Position numbers and translations under genes: made by a program
Source of the DNA: Companilactobacillus bobalius
GTDB lineage: Bacteria > Bacillota > Bacilli > Lactobacillales > Lactobacillaceae
DNA length: 5,614 bases
Direction of reading: 5' to 3'
NCBI RefSeq assembly: GCF_009764355.1
Contig: NZ_LNUA01000022.1
Coordinates: forward strand, 1 to 5,614
Notes under the pieces: model-generated
What the model was told of the DNA's origin: nothing
The model's input: only the letters and a program-made list of their open reading frames with translations
Databases searched by the model: none
Shown: positions 5,279 through 5,614 of the stretch, one piece after another
Numbering within the stretch: the stretch's first letter is position 1
Layout of the letters: the number at the start of each line of letters is the position of its first letter

Positions 5279-5448
5279 AAGGTGGACGTAGTCCGACTAC
5301 CCCCGAATAAACTTTTAAATTTTTAAATTACCGCCTACGGATCTAATTAACTAGATCCAGTGAATTTGCACAGAAGTCGCTCACCACACGTGTCCCCTTT
5401 GTTTTTACCCGGCAGCTTGTCCCCTACCGTTTTGAAATCACACCATTC
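5279..5448. other. non-coding rep upstream region, candidate origin or structured leader
   Basis: No gene fits here. Visible structure includes the dyad GTAGTC-C-GACTAC (5288-5300) and an AT-rich tract with two abutting TTTTAAAT units (5313-5328). There is also a near-perfect palindrome, GGATCTA...TAGATCC (5339-5358), an ACACGTGT palindrome (5386-5393), and two TGTCCCC copies (5391-5397 and 5418-5424) 27 bp apart. AT-rich DNA beside dyads and short repeats, next to rep, is typical of a theta origin, but no iteron array or clear DnaA box is seen. The same dyads could instead fold in the rep mRNA leader. Confidence 0.4.
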
Positions 5449-5477
5449 TCGACATCTTACCATTTTGCTGGTATAAT
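5449..5477 (+). promoter_or_regulatory. strong promoter of the candidate antisense RNA
   Basis: TCGACA (5449-5454) and TATAAT (5472-5477) are 17 bp apart. TG at 5469-5470 gives an extended -10 element. The -10 box is perfect and the -35 box has one mismatch. It points away from rep and would start transcription near A5484. Confidence 0.75.
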
Positions 5478-5483
5478 CTCTTT

Positions 5484-5548
5484 AGTTGAATGAAAAAGAT
5501 TTTTTTGTCGAGTGCTTCCCAATTGCCGTTGGGTGGCGCTTTTCTTTT
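5484..5548 (+). ncRNA. candidate antisense RNA controlling rep
   Basis: A short transcription unit of about 65 nt lies between a strong promoter (5449-5477) and a Rho-independent terminator (5511-5548), with no reading frame. It is transcribed opposite to rep, upstream of it. If the rep promoter is at 5559-5587, the RNA is fully complementary to the first 65 or so nt of the rep mRNA. That arrangement is the one used by countertranscribed RNAs for copy-number control, which act on leader folding and a downstream terminator. The unit is seen in the sequence; its role is inferred. An alternative is an aborted leader of a gene beyond the window end. Confidence 0.5.
5511..5548 (+). terminator. terminator hairpin of the candidate antisense RNA
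   Basis: AGTGCTTCCCAA (5511-5522) pairs with TTGGGTGGCGCT (5529-5540) through two G-U pairs and one U-U mismatch, with a 6-nt TTGCCG loop, followed by TTTCTTTT. The loop would also be the natural first contact with the complementary rep leader. Confidence 0.65.
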
Positions 5549-5558
5549 ATTTAAGGTA

Positions 5559-5587
5559 ACCATACACCATAACAAAGAAAATGTAAA
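5559..5587 (-). promoter_or_regulatory. candidate rep promoter
   Basis: On the minus strand TTTACA (5582-5587) and TATGGT (5559-5564) are 17 bp apart, with one and two mismatches to consensus. It would start near 5552, giving a leader of about 384 nt before the rep ATG that contains the whole antisense unit and the attenuator-like hairpin. It is the best candidate I find upstream of rep, but not strong on its own. Confidence 0.4.
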
Positions 5588-5594
5588 CAAAAAC

Positions 5595-5614
5595 ATCAAA
5601 AGTATACTTTTGAT
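5595..5614. repeat. perfect 20-bp palindrome at the window end
   Basis: Half-site ATCAAAAGTA is followed directly by its exact reverse complement TACTTTTGAT, with no spacer. It lies about 8 bp upstream of the candidate rep -35 box. It could be an operator for Rep or a ParA/ParB-type regulator, or part of an origin or partition site. Its centre contains a TATACT box on both strands. The window ends with it, so flanking repeats cannot be assessed. Confidence 0.7.

Noticed and set aside
5364..5372. DnaA-box-like sequence near TTTGCACAG
   Set aside because: It has too many mismatches to TTATNCACA, and there is no second copy in the window.

Overview
The window looks like part of a plasmid from a lactic acid bacterium of the Lactobacillus group. 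The evidence is a truncated RepA_N-type initiator, an IS30 element close to ISLpl1, a RelB/DinJ-type antitoxin, small DUF3847/MobC-like proteins, low to medium GC, and strong AGGAGG ribosome sites. I identified these families by recognising motifs; no database search was run. There is no rRNA, tRNA or CRISPR array.

Layout. Positions 1-156 hold a promoter (TTGACT-N17-TATAGT) with a dyad over its -10 box, and possibly the flank of a transfer origin. It reads into two small, AT-rich genes (157-366, 389-667). They encode coiled-coil proteins with similar C-termini; the second resembles mobilization accessory proteins. Converging on them from the right is a toxin-antitoxin operon on the minus strand: a RelB/DinJ-type antitoxin (1129-1410) and a PemK/MazF-like toxin (657-1139) overlapping by 11 bp. 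The convergent 3' ends overlap by another 11 bp and share one hairpin that can terminate both transcripts. Further right is repA (1669-2428), which has lost its N-terminal part at the end of a complete IS30-family element (2429-3461). The sequence beyond the element does not continue repA. It carries an LexA/SOS box with a weak promoter pointing into the element, so the element marks a rearrangement junction.

The right third belongs to a second, intact replicon. A 507-residue initiator (3645-5168) has an archaeo-eukaryotic primase (AEP) core, a PriCT-1-like segment and a C-terminal helix-turn-helix. Its roughly 450-bp upstream region is rich in signals: a strong Shine-Dalgarno site, a Rho-independent terminator facing rep, several dyads and short repeats, a candidate antisense RNA of about 65 nt with its own promoter and terminator, a candidate rep promoter placed so that the antisense RNA covers the 5' end of the rep mRNA, and a perfect 20-bp palindrome at the window end.

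How it fits together (inference): the plasmid is a mosaic. The original RepA_N replicon with its downstream addiction module was inactivated by an IS30-associated rearrangement, and replication now depends on the AEP-type Rep. The addiction module and mobilization-like genes remain. The most interesting part is the rep leader, which has the architecture of an antisense-RNA/attenuation copy-number circuit. The organism, relaxase and partition genes lie outside what can be seen.
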